From assembly GCF_011387195.1 (NCBI RefSeq), contig NZ_CP046919.1:620001-684000 (forward strand): a stretch of DNA of 64,000 nucleotides. Direction: 5' to 3'. The position numbers and the translations under genes are program-made. The notes below the pieces were generated by a model that saw only the letters and a program-made list of their open reading frames with translations, did not search any database and was not told the origin of the DNA. The stretch comes from Streptococcus ruminicola (GTDB lineage Bacteria; Bacillota; Bacilli; Lactobacillales; Streptococcaceae). This document shows positions 26,595 through 34,856 of this stretch, one piece after another. How positions within the stretch are numbered: the stretch's first letter is position 1; each line of letters begins with the position of its first letter.

Positions 26595-26658
26595 AGTTTA
26601 GCATAAATTTTAATTGATAAACGTTAATGTCATAAACGGTTAAAATTCAGTCGCAAAT
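26595..26658 (-). promoter_or_regulatory. Class A LytTR operator and promoter (site A3)
   Basis: gtcataaac (26629) and gtcgcaaat (26650) are 21 bp apart. TAAACT on the minus strand (26595-26600) lies 28 bp away. The first ~100 bases of its leader are nearly identical to those of site A4, a recent duplication. Confidence 0.8.
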
Positions 26659-26731
26659 GGTAAAACCGATAGAAAATTACCTTTCGTTTTAAAATAGCTG
26701 AACGACTAATACCAACTTACTTTACAACCAC

Positions 26732-27421
26732 TTAACCATGCCATAACACTAATACTAAAATAATTAAGTTATGCATCGAGTGTAAGATAATAGAAGGGTA
26801 TAATTTATTCGTTTTTAAAAAAGTAAGTCCATAAATTAATCCACCAATTAATTGAAGATTGATCACTTCATGGTAATCATATACATGAATATAACTAAAA
26901 ACAAAGCTACTAACTATAACAGCCAACACCTTAGAATAATGCCTCAACCCTCCTAAAAGAATTCCTCTATACAAAAATTCTTCTAAAAATGGTTGTGTAA
27001 ATCCCATAGTTAAAATACTTAAAACTAAAATCAATGGATTATCTAATAAAATTTTACATAATGTTTTATCTTCAGGCATGCCGTTAATAGCAATATATCC
27101 AGCTGTGGTAATCAAATCAACCACCGCTATCTCAATAATTACTTGAATATCTTTTTTTCTAATTGTCACATCCTGAATAGAGGAAAAAATTTCAGTCCCC
27201 TTTGAAAAATAATTAAGATAGTTTCGAAGTAGTATTGCGATGGGGATAACCGCCAATATCAATATTATCCTAATAAAAATTATTATGGCAGTATTTTTAC
27301 CAAGATCTGGTATAGCTGATGCTGCTGGTACTTGAATTAATACATGTAATAGAAAAAAGGTAATACAAACAAATACTATTTTTAACCTTTCAATTAATAT
27401 TTGATATATTTGTTTAATCAT
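26732..27421 (-). CDS. CPBP-family membrane protease-like protein
   Basis: A 229-residue protein with about seven hydrophobic segments. The CPBP (Abi) motifs are complete: EEFLYRG (EExxxR), FSYIHVYD (FxxxH) and HSMHN (HxxxN). In bacteriocin loci this family often gives self-immunity. AAGGAG precedes its ATG. It follows the peptide pair at 27486-27798, with a 64-base gap, so it probably protects against that pair (inference). Confidence 0.88.
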   Translation of the reverse strand: MIKQIYQILIERLKIVFVCITFFLLHVLIQVPAASAIPDLGKNTAIIIFIRIILILAVIPIAILLRNYLNYFSKGTEIFSSIQDVTIRKKDIQVIIEIAVVDLITTAGYIAINGMPEDKTLCKILLDNPLILVLSILTMGFTQPFLEEFLYRGILLGGLRHYSKVLAVIVSSFVFSYIHVYDYHEVINLQLIGGLIYGLTFLKTNKLYPSIILHSMHNLIILVLVLWHG

Positions 27422-27485
27422 AGTAATCTCCTTAACAAACTAAGGAGTACTACTTGAAGTACTCCTCAATTTATTATTCTATTTC

Positions 27486-27638
27486 CTAATTCCCTCTATA
27501 CTTTCTCCCATTTAACCCATCAAGGAAAGAATATGCCACTCGAACACTTTCATAAGCAAAACTTGAAAAAGCCTTCCCACCCGATGTATATTCGAGTTCC
27601 TCACTAGTTAAAACTTGAAATTTTTCAATATTTTTCAT
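27486..27638 (-). CDS. Double-glycine bacteriocin-like peptide (P4)
   Basis: A 50-residue precursor. The leader MKNIEKFQVLTSEELEYTSGG fits the C39 pattern, and the predicted mature peptide is 29 residues, KAFSSFAYESVRVAYSFLDG and a basic tail. It lies 13 bases after P3, suggesting a two-peptide (class IIb) pair. It has an SxxxS-like step but no clear GxxxG. An AGGAGAT ribosome site precedes it. Confidence 0.72.
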   Translation of the reverse strand: MKNIEKFQVLTSEELEYTSGGKAFSSFAYESVRVAYSFLDGLNGRKYRGN

Positions 27639-27651
27639 CTTTATCTCCTAC

Positions 27652-27798
27652 TTAAAATTTATTTAAAAAAGCTTTTTTCACTTCACGAATTTGTCTTCCT
27701 AACAAATATGCAGCCCTAGTAAATCCATCGCCTCCATTAATTTGTGATAAAGAATCTTCATCAAGAGAGATAAATTGTTCCATTTTTTTCATACTCAT
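27652..27798 (-). CDS. Double-glycine bacteriocin-like peptide (P3)
   Basis: A 48-residue precursor. The leader MSMKKMEQFISLDEDSLSQI ends NGG, and the mature peptide of 25 residues is basic (DGFTRAAYLLGRQIREVKKA and NKF end). It is paired with P4 and lies downstream of a CPBP gene by 16 bases. A GGAG ribosome site precedes the ATG. Confidence 0.72.
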   Translation of the reverse strand: MSMKKMEQFISLDEDSLSQINGGDGFTRAAYLLGRQIREVKKAFLNKF

Positions 27799-27814
27799 AA
27801 AATCTCCTAAACCT

Positions 27815-28423
27815 TTATATTTGATTAACTATAGAAAAGAATATACTACTCAAATTAAAAAATATATGAAATAAAATTGAGTCTATTAAATGTCCTTTTT
27901 TCCTATATAAATAAAATGAACTTAACGCAAAAACAAAATATAAAACTACAGTTATTAGATTAACACTACCATGTAAAATGGCAAATAATAAACAACTTAC
28001 AATAATATTCATTATTTCACTTTTAAAGCAGTTAGCTATAATGCCTCTAAAAAATATCTCTTCTGTTATAGGACCAATAATAATAGCCATGAGCATAGAA
28101 GCCAAATTCAATTTGAAGTCACTAATTCTTGACAATTGAATATTTGGAATTTGACTAACTGTCACATAAAAAATAATTTCATTAATAACGACTAATAGTA
28201 AAATTCTTATCCAATCACTTCTGCTAGGCAAATTTAATCTTGTAAAGTACGGTTTTACTATTACAAAAAACCATAAAAATAAAATTATTATAGAAACAAT
28301 ACTAAAAAAGATATTAAAATCGAAGTGCGCCAAGAAACTAACAATTGTGTTAATAGCAATAAGATTAATAACTAAAGATATATTATGATATTTAATTTTA
28401 TTTGTGCTTAGATTTCCAACCAT
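27815..28423 (-). CDS. CPBP-family membrane protease-like protein
   Basis: About 200 residues, polytopic, with EEIFFRG, AILHG and HIFFN motifs of the CPBP family. The start is uncertain. The frame is open to 28441, but the region overlaps the end of the P2 peptide gene. I place the ATG at 28423, which overlaps P2 by 26 bases and has no good ribosome site, so coupling is likely. It is probably the immunity protein for P1/P2. Confidence 0.82.
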   Translation of the reverse strand: MVGNLSTNKIKYHNISLVINLIAINTIVSFLAHFDFNIFFSIVSIIILFLWFFVIVKPYFTRLNLPSRSDWIRILLLVVINEIIFYVTVSQIPNIQLSRISDFKLNLASMLMAIIIGPITEEIFFRGIIANCFKSEIMNIIVSCLLFAILHGSVNLITVVLYFVFALSSFYLYRKKGHLIDSILFHIFFNLSSIFFSIVNQI

Positions 28424-28544
28424 CGTATAAACCAGATACAAGATTATACACTGGGTCTACCAATGAAATCCACCCTATTTTTCCACCAGAAATATCTGAC
28501 AACTGTTCGTCAGTTAAAATTACATATTCACGATTCTCTTTCAT
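28398..28544 (-). CDS. Double-glycine bacteriocin-like peptide (P2)
   Basis: A 48-residue precursor: leader MKENREYVILTDEQLSDISGG, mature 27 residues starting KIGWISLVDPVYN with SGLYDGW, which contains a GxxxG motif. GxxxG helix contacts are the hallmark of class IIb two-peptide bacteriocins. The partner would be P1, 20 bases upstream, which has one too. The 3' end overlaps the CPBP gene. Confidence 0.75.
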   Translation of the reverse strand: MKENREYVILTDEQLSDISGGKIGWISLVDPVYNLVSGLYDGWKSKHK

Positions 28545-28564
28545 CAATTTATCCTTTCTCACAA

Positions 28565-28720
28565 TTAACTTCTTAACATACGTCCAAGATTATTAGCTAG
28601 ATTAGAAAGGCTGGCATGACTACCATACCAATATCCAAAATCATAAAAGAAACTTTTCCCGCCTTCCACAGTAGAAAGTGCTTCATCTGTCATTACATCA
28701 AATTGTTCCAAATTTTTCAT
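28565..28720 (-). CDS. Double-glycine bacteriocin-like peptide (P1)
   Basis: A 51-residue precursor with start at the ATG at 28720, GGAGAAG upstream. The longer frame to 28759 ignores this site. The leader MKNLEQFDVMTDEALSTVEGG is followed by a 30-residue mature peptide KSFFYDFGYWYGSHASL and an RMLRS end. GYWYG is a GxxxG motif. It is the first gene of the A4 unit P1-P2-CPBP-P3-P4-CPBP. Confidence 0.78.
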   Translation of the reverse strand: MKNLEQFDVMTDEALSTVEGGKSFFYDFGYWYGSHASLSNLANNLGRMLRS

Positions 28721-28771
28721 GTTTTCTTCTCCATTTTCCTTTTTATTTTGTCGTTGCAACTGACAATTCTT

Positions 28772-28835
28772 AGTTTAGCATAGAATTTTATTTGTGAATG
28801 TAAATGTCGTAAATGGTTAAAATTCAATCGCGAAC
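28772..28835 (-). promoter_or_regulatory. Class A LytTR operator and promoter (site A4)
   Basis: gtcgtaaat (28806) and atcgcgaac (28827) are 21 bp apart. TAAACT (28772-28777) is 28 bp away on the minus strand. It drives the six-gene bacteriocin unit. Confidence 0.82.
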
Positions 28836-28861
28836 GGTAAAATCGATGTAAGCAAATGACC

Positions 28862-28926
28862 TTTTACGACGAAAAAACGACCGTTTATGACTTGGGGTGT
28901 TACAAGCTAGTTTTTTGTGGCATAAT
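28862..28926 (+). promoter_or_regulatory. Class A LytTR operator and promoter (site A5)
   Basis: ttttacgac (28862) and gtttatgac (28883) are 21 bp apart on the plus strand, with CATAAT (28921-28926) 29 bp later. It drives the exporter pair and is back to back with A4, 26 bp apart. Confidence 0.85.
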
Positions 28927-28959
28927 ATTTTTTGACTCTGTTTTAGAAGGAATGGTTTT

Positions 28960-31107
28960 ATGAGGAGATACAAATACGTTAGTCAGATTGATATGCGAGA
29001 TTGTGGGGTAGCTGCTTTGGCATCAGTTGCTAAACACTACGGCTCACATTTTTCGCTTGCTCACTTGAGGGAACTGGCTAAGACGAATAAAGAAGGAACA
29101 ACTGCTCTTGGAATCGTCGAGGCAGCTAAAAAGATTGGCTTTGAGACACGCGCTGTAAAAGCTGATATGGCACTTTTTGAGATGGATGATATCCCGTATC
29201 CTTGCATTGTCCATGTGAATAAGCAAGGAAAACTGCAACACTATTATGTCATCTATAAGGCTAAAAAAGATTATCTAATCATCGGTGATCCTGATCCAAG
29301 TGTCGGGGTCACTAAACTGTCTAAGGAACATTTTGCAAAAGAATGGACAGGGGTAGCTATTTTCTTAGCACCAGCTCCAACTTATAAGCCGCATAAAGAT
29401 AAGAAAAATGGCTTAACAAGCTTTTTACCAATTATCTTTAAACAAAAGGCCTTATTGACTTATATCATTCTTGCTAGTTTGCTAGTGACTTTGATTAATA
29501 TTGTCGGCTCTTATTATCTTCAAGGAATCTTGGACGACTATATTCCCAATCAACTCCAATCCACCCTTGGAATTGTCTCAATCGGCTTGGTCGTGACTTA
29601 CATCATGCAACAGATTATGAGTTTTTCGCAACAGTATTTACTCGTCGTTCTAAGCCAACGATTAACTATTGATGTGATTTTGTCTTACGTTCGTCATATT
29701 TTTGAATTGCCCATGTCCTTTTTTGCGACAAGACGAACTGGGGAAGTAATTTCACGCTTTACCGACGCCAACTCTATCATCGATGCCCTTGCTTCAACAA
29801 TCTTATCGCTTTTTCTCGATGTGAGTATCCTTTTCATCGTTGGCAGTGTTTTGATTCTGCAGAATGCTAAATTATTCTTTCTCACTCTAGTTGCTCTTCC
29901 AATCTATGCCATTATCATCTTTGCTTTTATGAAGCCGTTTGAGCGTATGAACCATGACGTCATGCAAGCAAATTCCATGGTCAGCTCTGCTATTATTGAA
30001 GATATCAACGGAATTGAAACCATCAAGTCACTCACTAGTGAAGAAACTCGCTATCGCAATATCGATAGTGAATTTGTTGGTTATTTAGACAAAAGTTTCA
30101 CTCTTAGTAAATATGAAGCAATCCAAACGTCATTAAAACAGGGAGCACAGCTGATTTTAAACGTCGCTATTCTTTGGTACGGTTCACATCTAGTTATGAC
30201 AGGGAAAATTTCTGTTGGGCAGTTGATTACCTACAACACTCTCTTATCTTACTTCACAAATCCGATGGAAAATATTATTAATTTACAGACTAAGTTGCAG
30301 TCAGCTAAAGTTGCCAATAATCGACTTAACGAAGTCTATCTCGTCTCTTCTGAATTTGACAATAAAGAAGTCTTTAACAACAAAGACTTTCTCAAAGGTG
30401 ACCTTGTCTTTGATGATGTTTCTTATAAATACAGCTTTGGACGTGATACGCTAAGCCATATTAATCTCTCTATTACAGAAGGTGAAAAAGTTAGCCTAGT
30501 CGGCGTTAGCGGCTCAGGTAAAACCACCCTTGCAAAAATGATGGTTAATTTTTACAGCCCAAACCAAGGAAACATCACCCTAGGTGGTTATGATTATAAA
30601 ACCATTGATAAAAAAATCCTTCGACAACATATCAACTATTTGCCTCAGCAATCTTATGTCTTCTCAGGAAGCATTTTAGAAAATCTAACCTTGGGAGCTT
30701 CTGACAATATCACACAGGAAGATATTATCAAAGCTTGTGAAATTGCAGAAATTCGATCAGATATCGAAACGATGCCGATGGCTTATCACACTGAACTTTC
30801 AGACGGAGCTGGTTTATCAGGTGGTCAGAAACAGCGCCTTGCTATTGCCAGAGCACTTCTGACTAAGTCACCCGTCTTAATCCTAGATGAGGCAACAAGC
30901 GGTCTTGATGTGCTGACCGAAAAACGTGTTATCCACAATTTGTTAGCTCTAAAAGACAAAACCATTATCTTTGTTGCTCACCGCTTAAGCATTGCCAAGC
31001 AAACTGACCGTGTCATCGTCCTAGATAAAGGACAAATTATCGAACAAGGTCATCACGAGCAACTCATGCAAAATCCTGGCTTTTACGCTCAGCTATTTCA
31101 AGAATAA
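28960..31107 (+). CDS. Peptidase-containing ABC exporter for double-glycine peptides (ComA/BlpA-like)
   Basis: Cuts leaders after GG and exports the peptides. The 715 residues show an N-terminal C39 peptidase (1-140: DMRDCGVAAL with catalytic Cys15, His in LQHYYVIY, Asp in GDPDPS), six membrane segments (about 160-440) and an ATPase with Walker A GVSGSGKTT, signature LSGGQKQRL and Walker B LILDEATSGLD. It has the full set of catalytic residues. It is the only such exporter in the window and must serve the pheromone and all five bacteriocin-like peptides. The accessory protein follows by 9 bases. Confidence 0.96.
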   Translation: MRRYKYVSQIDMRDCGVAALASVAKHYGSHFSLAHLRELAKTNKEGTTALGIVEAAKKIGFETRAVKADMALFEMDDIPYPCIVHVNKQGKLQHYYVIYKAKKDYLIIGDPDPSVGVTKLSKEHFAKEWTGVAIFLAPAPTYKPHKDKKNGLTSFLPIIFKQKALLTYIILASLLVTLINIVGSYYLQGILDDYIPNQLQSTLGIVSIGLVVTYIMQQIMSFSQQYLLVVLSQRLTIDVILSYVRHIFELPMSFFATRRTGEVISRFTDANSIIDALASTILSLFLDVSILFIVGSVLILQNAKLFFLTLVALPIYAIIIFAFMKPFERMNHDVMQANSMVSSAIIEDINGIETIKSLTSEETRYRNIDSEFVGYLDKSFTLSKYEAIQTSLKQGAQLILNVAILWYGSHLVMTGKISVGQLITYNTLLSYFTNPMENIINLQTKLQSAKVANNRLNEVYLVSSEFDNKEVFNNKDFLKGDLVFDDVSYKYSFGRDTLSHINLSITEGEKVSLVGVSGSGKTTLAKMMVNFYSPNQGNITLGGYDYKTIDKKILRQHINYLPQQSYVFSGSILENLTLGASDNITQEDIIKACEIAEIRSDIETMPMAYHTELSDGAGLSGGQKQRLAIARALLTKSPVLILDEATSGLDVLTEKRVIHNLLALKDKTIIFVAHRLSIAKQTDRVIVLDKGQIIEQGHHEQLMQNPGFYAQLFQE

Positions 31108-31116
31108 GGAGGAATC

Positions 31117-32499
31117 ATGAACCCTAAGTTATTTCAATCGGCTGAATTCTACCACAGACGTTACCATAATTTTGCGACACTCTTGGTTCTTCCAATGACA
31201 GCTTTCGTGCTTTTTTTATTGCTATTTTCTCTCATTGGAAAGAAAGAAATCACTGTCACTTCTGTTGGTAGCCTTCGTCCTACAAAAATTATCGATGTCG
31301 TGCAATCTACTAGCAATAACACTGTTCTTGTTAATCACTTGAGCGAAAACAAAACGGTTAAAAAAGGAGATTTGCTTATCCAGTACTCGGATAAATTAGA
31401 AGAAAGTCAAATTAAAGCTATTCAGACCCAAATCGAGCGAGATGAGCGTCAGCAAAATGCCCTAAACACACTAAAAGATAGCCTCAATCAGAATAAAAAT
31501 CTTTTTTCAGGTGATGATGAATTTGGCTGTGCTGCAACTATCGATCGTTTTCTTAGCCAAAGTAAAACCATTACGGCTCAAGTTTCTCAGGCTAATGATT
31601 CGGTTGCCAAACAAGAAGCAGGGGTCAATCGAGCTAACGCTGCGGTTAACAAACAAATCAGTGAACTTCAAACACAAGCTAGCCAATACATAGAAGTCAA
31701 AGATGCCATTCAAAACAATCAAACAAGTGTTTCTGGTGGTAATCCGTACACAGCTACTCTTAACAGCTATTTAAGCCAGCTCCAAGCTCTTCCTACCGAT
31801 GCCGCTACCAGCAGCAAAGAAAGCCTTAAAAATCAGTTTATAGCTGACCTCCAAGGCCAAATTGATAGCATTAATTCTTCTATTTCAAGCTTGCAAACCC
31901 AAGCTGCTTCAAATTACTCAACTGGCAGTTACGATACCAGTGCAGCTAGCCAAATTGAAAGTCTGCGCCAGCAAGAACTGACCCAAGCTGAAACACAGCT
32001 AGCTCAAGTAACTCAGGAAAAAGAAAGCTTACAAGCGCAGCTTGATCAAACAAGCCTGTCAAAATCTGATACTATCCTAAAAGCTAAAGAAAATGGGATT
32101 TTACATGTTTCTGATGAGTTTGAAGGGAAAACTCTTCTCCCTCAAGGAAGCCAAATTGCAGAAATTTATCCTGATATTGTTAAAACCAAAAAAGTTGCCA
32201 TTTCATACTACGTTGATTCAACTCATGTTAGCCAACTGAAAAAAGGACAGTGTGTGCGTCTAACTCTTGAAAAGATTAGCAATCACGCCATCGTTGTTAG
32301 CGGAAAAATTAGTAAAATTGCCAGCTCTGCTACCCAAACCAAAGGTGGAAATTTCTTTAAAGTCACAGCAACTGCAGAGGTTACTGAAAAAGACAGCTCT
32401 AAGCTAAAATACGGCTTACAGGGAAAAACCATTAGTATTATCGGAAAAAAATCCTTCTTTAACTACTACAAAGACAAACTCTTAAAAGATTTTCAATAA
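31117..32499 (+). CDS. Bacteriocin secretion accessory protein (ComB/BlpB-like)
   Basis: Membrane-fusion-type partner of the exporter. The 460 residues have one membrane segment (about 24-44), then a biotinyl-lipoyl-like region, a long coiled coil rich in Q, S and A (about 90-320), and a C-terminal beta domain (ISYYVDSTHVSQLKKG). It has an AAGGAGG ribosome site. It is downstream of the exporter in one transcript and followed by a terminator. Confidence 0.93.
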   Translation: MNPKLFQSAEFYHRRYHNFATLLVLPMTAFVLFLLLFSLIGKKEITVTSVGSLRPTKIIDVVQSTSNNTVLVNHLSENKTVKKGDLLIQYSDKLEESQIKAIQTQIERDERQQNALNTLKDSLNQNKNLFSGDDEFGCAATIDRFLSQSKTITAQVSQANDSVAKQEAGVNRANAAVNKQISELQTQASQYIEVKDAIQNNQTSVSGGNPYTATLNSYLSQLQALPTDAATSSKESLKNQFIADLQGQIDSINSSISSLQTQAASNYSTGSYDTSAASQIESLRQQELTQAETQLAQVTQEKESLQAQLDQTSLSKSDTILKAKENGILHVSDEFEGKTLLPQGSQIAEIYPDIVKTKKVAISYYVDSTHVSQLKKGQCVRLTLEKISNHAIVVSGKISKIASSATQTKGGNFFKVTATAEVTEKDSSKLKYGLQGKTISIIGKKSFFNYYKDKLLKDFQ

Positions 32500-32503
32500 G
32501 AAT

Positions 32504-32530
32504 AACCAGCCAAATTGGCTGGTTTTATTT
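32504..32530. terminator. Terminator of the exporter operon
   Basis: AACCAGCC/GGCTGGTT stem with T-rich tail on the plus strand. It abuts the end of the leftward 59-residue gene and may serve both strands. Confidence 0.88.
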
Positions 32531-32704
32531 TTTTCTTGGTTTGAACACTTTAACCAAAACTAAGACTAAATAAAGAAGATAAATTCCTATATAGACAAGT
32601 TTTTCCGATAAATCGTTAGATTCTAGTATAAAATTTTTTATCCAAATCACTGAAACAGCACTTACTGCTACTAGCCAGCCAAATTTTGGCTGCGAGTTTT
32701 TCAT
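32525..32704 (-). CDS. Small two-pass membrane protein
   Basis: A 59-residue protein beginning MKNSQPKFGWLVAVSAVSVI, with hydrophobic segments at 9-24 and 36-53 and a basic tail VFKPRKK. It has an excellent GGGAGGA ribosome site. It lies at the end of the A6-driven region. No leader and no family recognised. An immunity-like role is possible from context. Confidence 0.6.
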   Translation of the reverse strand: MKNSQPKFGWLVAVSAVSVIWIKNFILESNDLSEKLVYIGIYLLYLVLVLVKVFKPRKK

Positions 32705-32739
32705 AAAATCCTCCCATTGTCCTTAATTTTCTTTTTTAA

Positions 32740-32951
32740 GTGTAAAAAGAAAAGGGAAGTAAGCATCCTAACTTACTTTCCTCTAATATCATCTTGAAAA
32801 CGATGAATTTTCAAAGATAGGTTTCTCCCATAATATCTCGCAAGTGCCTAAGATTCCCTTTTTACATTGCAACAACACTTCTTAGTAACACTGCGACTAA
32901 AGTCCTTATGTCATTTAAATCTCCTGGAAATGACGTGTCATGTGACTGACA
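32740..32951 (-). other. Class A-driven transcript with broken leader ORF
   Basis: Site A6 should start a leftward transcript near 32951. It has an AGGAG ribosome site and ATG (32914), but the frame is ATG-ACA-TAA. Another frame encodes DIRTLVAVLLRSVVAM. A hairpin AAGTAAG/CTTACTT (32757-32778) with a T-rich tail follows. I see either a dead peptide gene or a small RNA. Transcripts reading past the hairpin would express the 59-residue membrane protein. Confidence 0.5.
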
Positions 32952-32957
32952 TATTTA

Positions 32958-33021
32958 ATTGTAGCAGAAATTTTGCGAAATGACCGTCTATGTCGTAAAC
33001 GGTCGTTTTTTCGTCGTAAAC
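32958..33021 (-). promoter_or_regulatory. Class A LytTR operator and promoter (site A6)
   Basis: gtcgtaaac at 32992 and 33013, 21 bp apart. TACAAT (32958-32963) is 28 bp away on the minus strand. Both repeats are perfect copies. Confidence 0.85.
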
Positions 33022-33043
33022 GGTAATTTTTTCATGATTTTTA

Positions 33044-33718
33044 CTACCTTTCAAAGAAAATAAATGTAATCAGATGCCAGCTAAGATAAATATTCCACGC
33101 CATGTGAACAAGAATTGATGGATAGATTGACCGTGTTTTTCTAAAAAGAATTGCTAAAATGAAACCAAGAAAAGCATAATTTTTAAATACCTCTAAACTC
33201 AAACCATAAGAACATAGGTGAGCTACTGAGAACATCACAGCAGATAGTAAGCAATCTAAGTAAAATTTTGATTTCTCAAAAAAGCTAGTCATCAAAACAC
33301 CACGATAAACTAACTCTTCTAGGATTGGTCCGATAATAAAGGGTTGTAATGCGACCAAAAACGCCAATGGGGAATCACGGAAAAATAATAAATCATTTTT
33401 TATATCTCCACCAACAAATAAAAGATTACTGAAGTAAGCGTATATCACCCCAAAAGCAAGCAAAGTTACTAAATAATCTAAAGGTTTTAGTGGTCTTATT
33501 TGAAATATTTCTGGTCTTCTTCGTCTTAGGTATATCACCAGTACAATAATAAATAGGATGGTAAAAATATTAAGAAGAGGGTAATGATATTCCGTTAATG
33601 GTAAATCAAATCGCTCTAAAATAGTAAACATTACAAACTTTAATCCAAATAGATGATAATAGATAAAAAATATTGCCAATAGTTTTGGAGCAAGTAAGTT
33701 CTTTACTTTTTCTATCAT
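33044..33718 (-). CDS. CPBP-family membrane protease-like protein
   Basis: 224 residues, about seven membrane segments. Motifs EELVYRG, FSVAHLCS and HMAWN are intact. AAGGAG lies before the ATG. It follows another CPBP gene by 32 bases in the unit P5-CPBP-CPBP under site A7. Two CPBP genes behind one peptide is unusual. One may protect against a lost peptide. Confidence 0.86.
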   Translation of the reverse strand: MIEKVKNLLAPKLLAIFFIYYHLFGLKFVMFTILERFDLPLTEYHYPLLNIFTILFIIVLVIYLRRRRPEIFQIRPLKPLDYLVTLLAFGVIYAYFSNLLFVGGDIKNDLLFFRDSPLAFLVALQPFIIGPILEELVYRGVLMTSFFEKSKFYLDCLLSAVMFSVAHLCSYGLSLEVFKNYAFLGFILAILFRKTRSIYPSILVHMAWNIYLSWHLITFIFFER

Positions 33719-33750
33719 AAATACTCCTTTTTAGAAATCAAATTTTATAT

Positions 33751-34440
33751 TTAATTTAGTAAAGCCAAAATAATTCTTGGAAGATAATTTACCAAAGCAT
33801 GCAGTAATATTGGATAATAAATTGATTTTGTCCACCTAAAAGTCACACCTAAAGAAAGTCCCGCAGGAATATATTGAACAAAATCTAACCACGACCACGC
33901 TGACCAGATAACATGGATAGACGCAAAACAAACAGTAGATACTAAAATATCTAGGTAGTAACGTGAATTATTAAAATAAGTTGTCATCAAAATACCGCGA
34001 TAAAATAGTTCTTCATTTATAAGAGTAATCACGCCTCCCCACAAAAGCTTCACAAGTAGACTACTCTCTGATGCACCTAACCTGCTATTATTCAGTAATT
34101 GCTGGTTCATTGGCAACGGCAAATAATAAGCAAGAACAACAGAAAGAACAATGTTTCCCAAAGACAATAAAATAATTATCCCAATATAATGATACTTGAA
34201 ACTCACTTTAAAAAACTTTTTCCCCTCTTGCTTAAGCAAATAGGACACCATCAACAAAAATACAAAAGTAAAATAACTGCACAAAAAAATCAGTTTGTGA
34301 AAATCATCGGTAGCATATTTTATAAATACTTGTCTTAATAATCCTGGCAAAAGGTAAAAAAAGATAACATAAAAAATAAGAGGAAAAGCCAATAATAAAA
34401 CTCGCTTTTCTCTATAATCATCTAAAAGATGATTTAACAC
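33751..34440 (-). CDS. CPBP-family membrane protease-like protein
   Basis: 229 residues, polytopic, with EELFYRG, FASIHVIW and HALVN motifs. The start is GTG at 34440, overlapping the end of the P5 peptide gene by 7 bases, so translation is coupled. This tight link makes it the best candidate for P5 immunity (inference). Confidence 0.86.
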   Translation of the reverse strand: MLNHLLDDYREKRVLLLAFPLIFYVIFFYLLPGLLRQVFIKYATDDFHKLIFLCSYFTFVFLLMVSYLLKQEGKKFFKVSFKYHYIGIIILLSLGNIVLSVVLAYYLPLPMNQQLLNNSRLGASESSLLVKLLWGGVITLINEELFYRGILMTTYFNNSRYYLDILVSTVCFASIHVIWSAWSWLDFVQYIPAGLSLGVTFRWTKSIYYPILLHALVNYLPRIILALLN

Positions 34441-34616
34441 ACAATCATTCCCCCATTAACGCCACTTGCGATTGAGCACCAATCAGCTTTTGTCCACCAA
34501 GGTTGATCAGGGGTGAATTTTCCCCCGCCTCCAGCAAAGACTTGATTTCCGCCCTCAACACACGCAAGCTCTTCAGCTGTCATTAGGGCAAATTGTTCAA
34601 TCGTTTTTTTGTTCAT
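34434..34616 (-). CDS. Double-glycine bacteriocin-like peptide with two cysteines (P5)
   Basis: A 60-residue precursor. The start is the ATG at 34616 with AGGAG 8 bases upstream, not the longer frame. The leader MNKKTIEQFALMTAEELA ends CVEGG. The mature part has 37 residues, including FAGGGGKFTPDQPWW, a Cys in DWCSIASG and a C-terminal Cys, so a disulfide ring is possible. It has a Gly-rich run and four Trp/Phe-type aromatics. No YGNGV box, so it is not pediocin-like. It is the first gene of the A7 unit. Confidence 0.75.
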   Translation of the reverse strand: MNKKTIEQFALMTAEELACVEGGNQVFAGGGGKFTPDQPWWTKADWCSIASGVNGGMIVC

Positions 34617-34662
34617 TTTAATGTCTCCTAAATTGTTTTTGTCATCGCGATTGATAAGTTTT

Positions 34663-34726
34663 GTTTTATCAGAATTTTCGCACAACAACCGTCTATGTCG
34701 TAAACAGTTGTTTTTTCATCGTAAAC
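34663..34726 (-). promoter_or_regulatory. Class A LytTR operator and promoter (site A7)
   Basis: gtcgtaaac (34697) and atcgtaaac (34718) are 21 bp apart. TAAAAC (34663-34668) is 28 bp away on the minus strand. It drives P5 and two CPBP genes. Confidence 0.83.
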
Positions 34727-34751
34727 GGTAAAGTTTTCAATAATCCTTACC

Positions 34752-34816
34752 GTTTGCGACTGAATATTAACCGTTTATGACCTGAGCGTTCACAGCTATA
34801 CATTTTATGGCATAAT
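34752..34816 (+). promoter_or_regulatory. Class A LytTR operator and promoter (site A8)
   Basis: gtttgcgac (34752) and gtttatgac (34773) are 21 bp apart on the plus strand. CATAAT (34811-34816) is 29 bp later, the same geometry as A5. It drives only a 30-codon ORF. Confidence 0.83.
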
Positions 34817-34856
34817 AAAAGCGGTATTGGTAACTGAAATTTTTAGGAGATTAACA

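Noticed and set aside
28402..28596. 64-residue rightward ORF opposite the P2/P1 genes
   Set aside because: It is antisense to two double-glycine peptide genes and has no ribosome site.
23593..34781. Recurring gtcgtaaac motif taken as a CRISPR or dispersed repeat family
   Set aside because: The units are 9 bp in pairs, always at a fixed distance from a -10, with no spacers or cas genes. They are operators.
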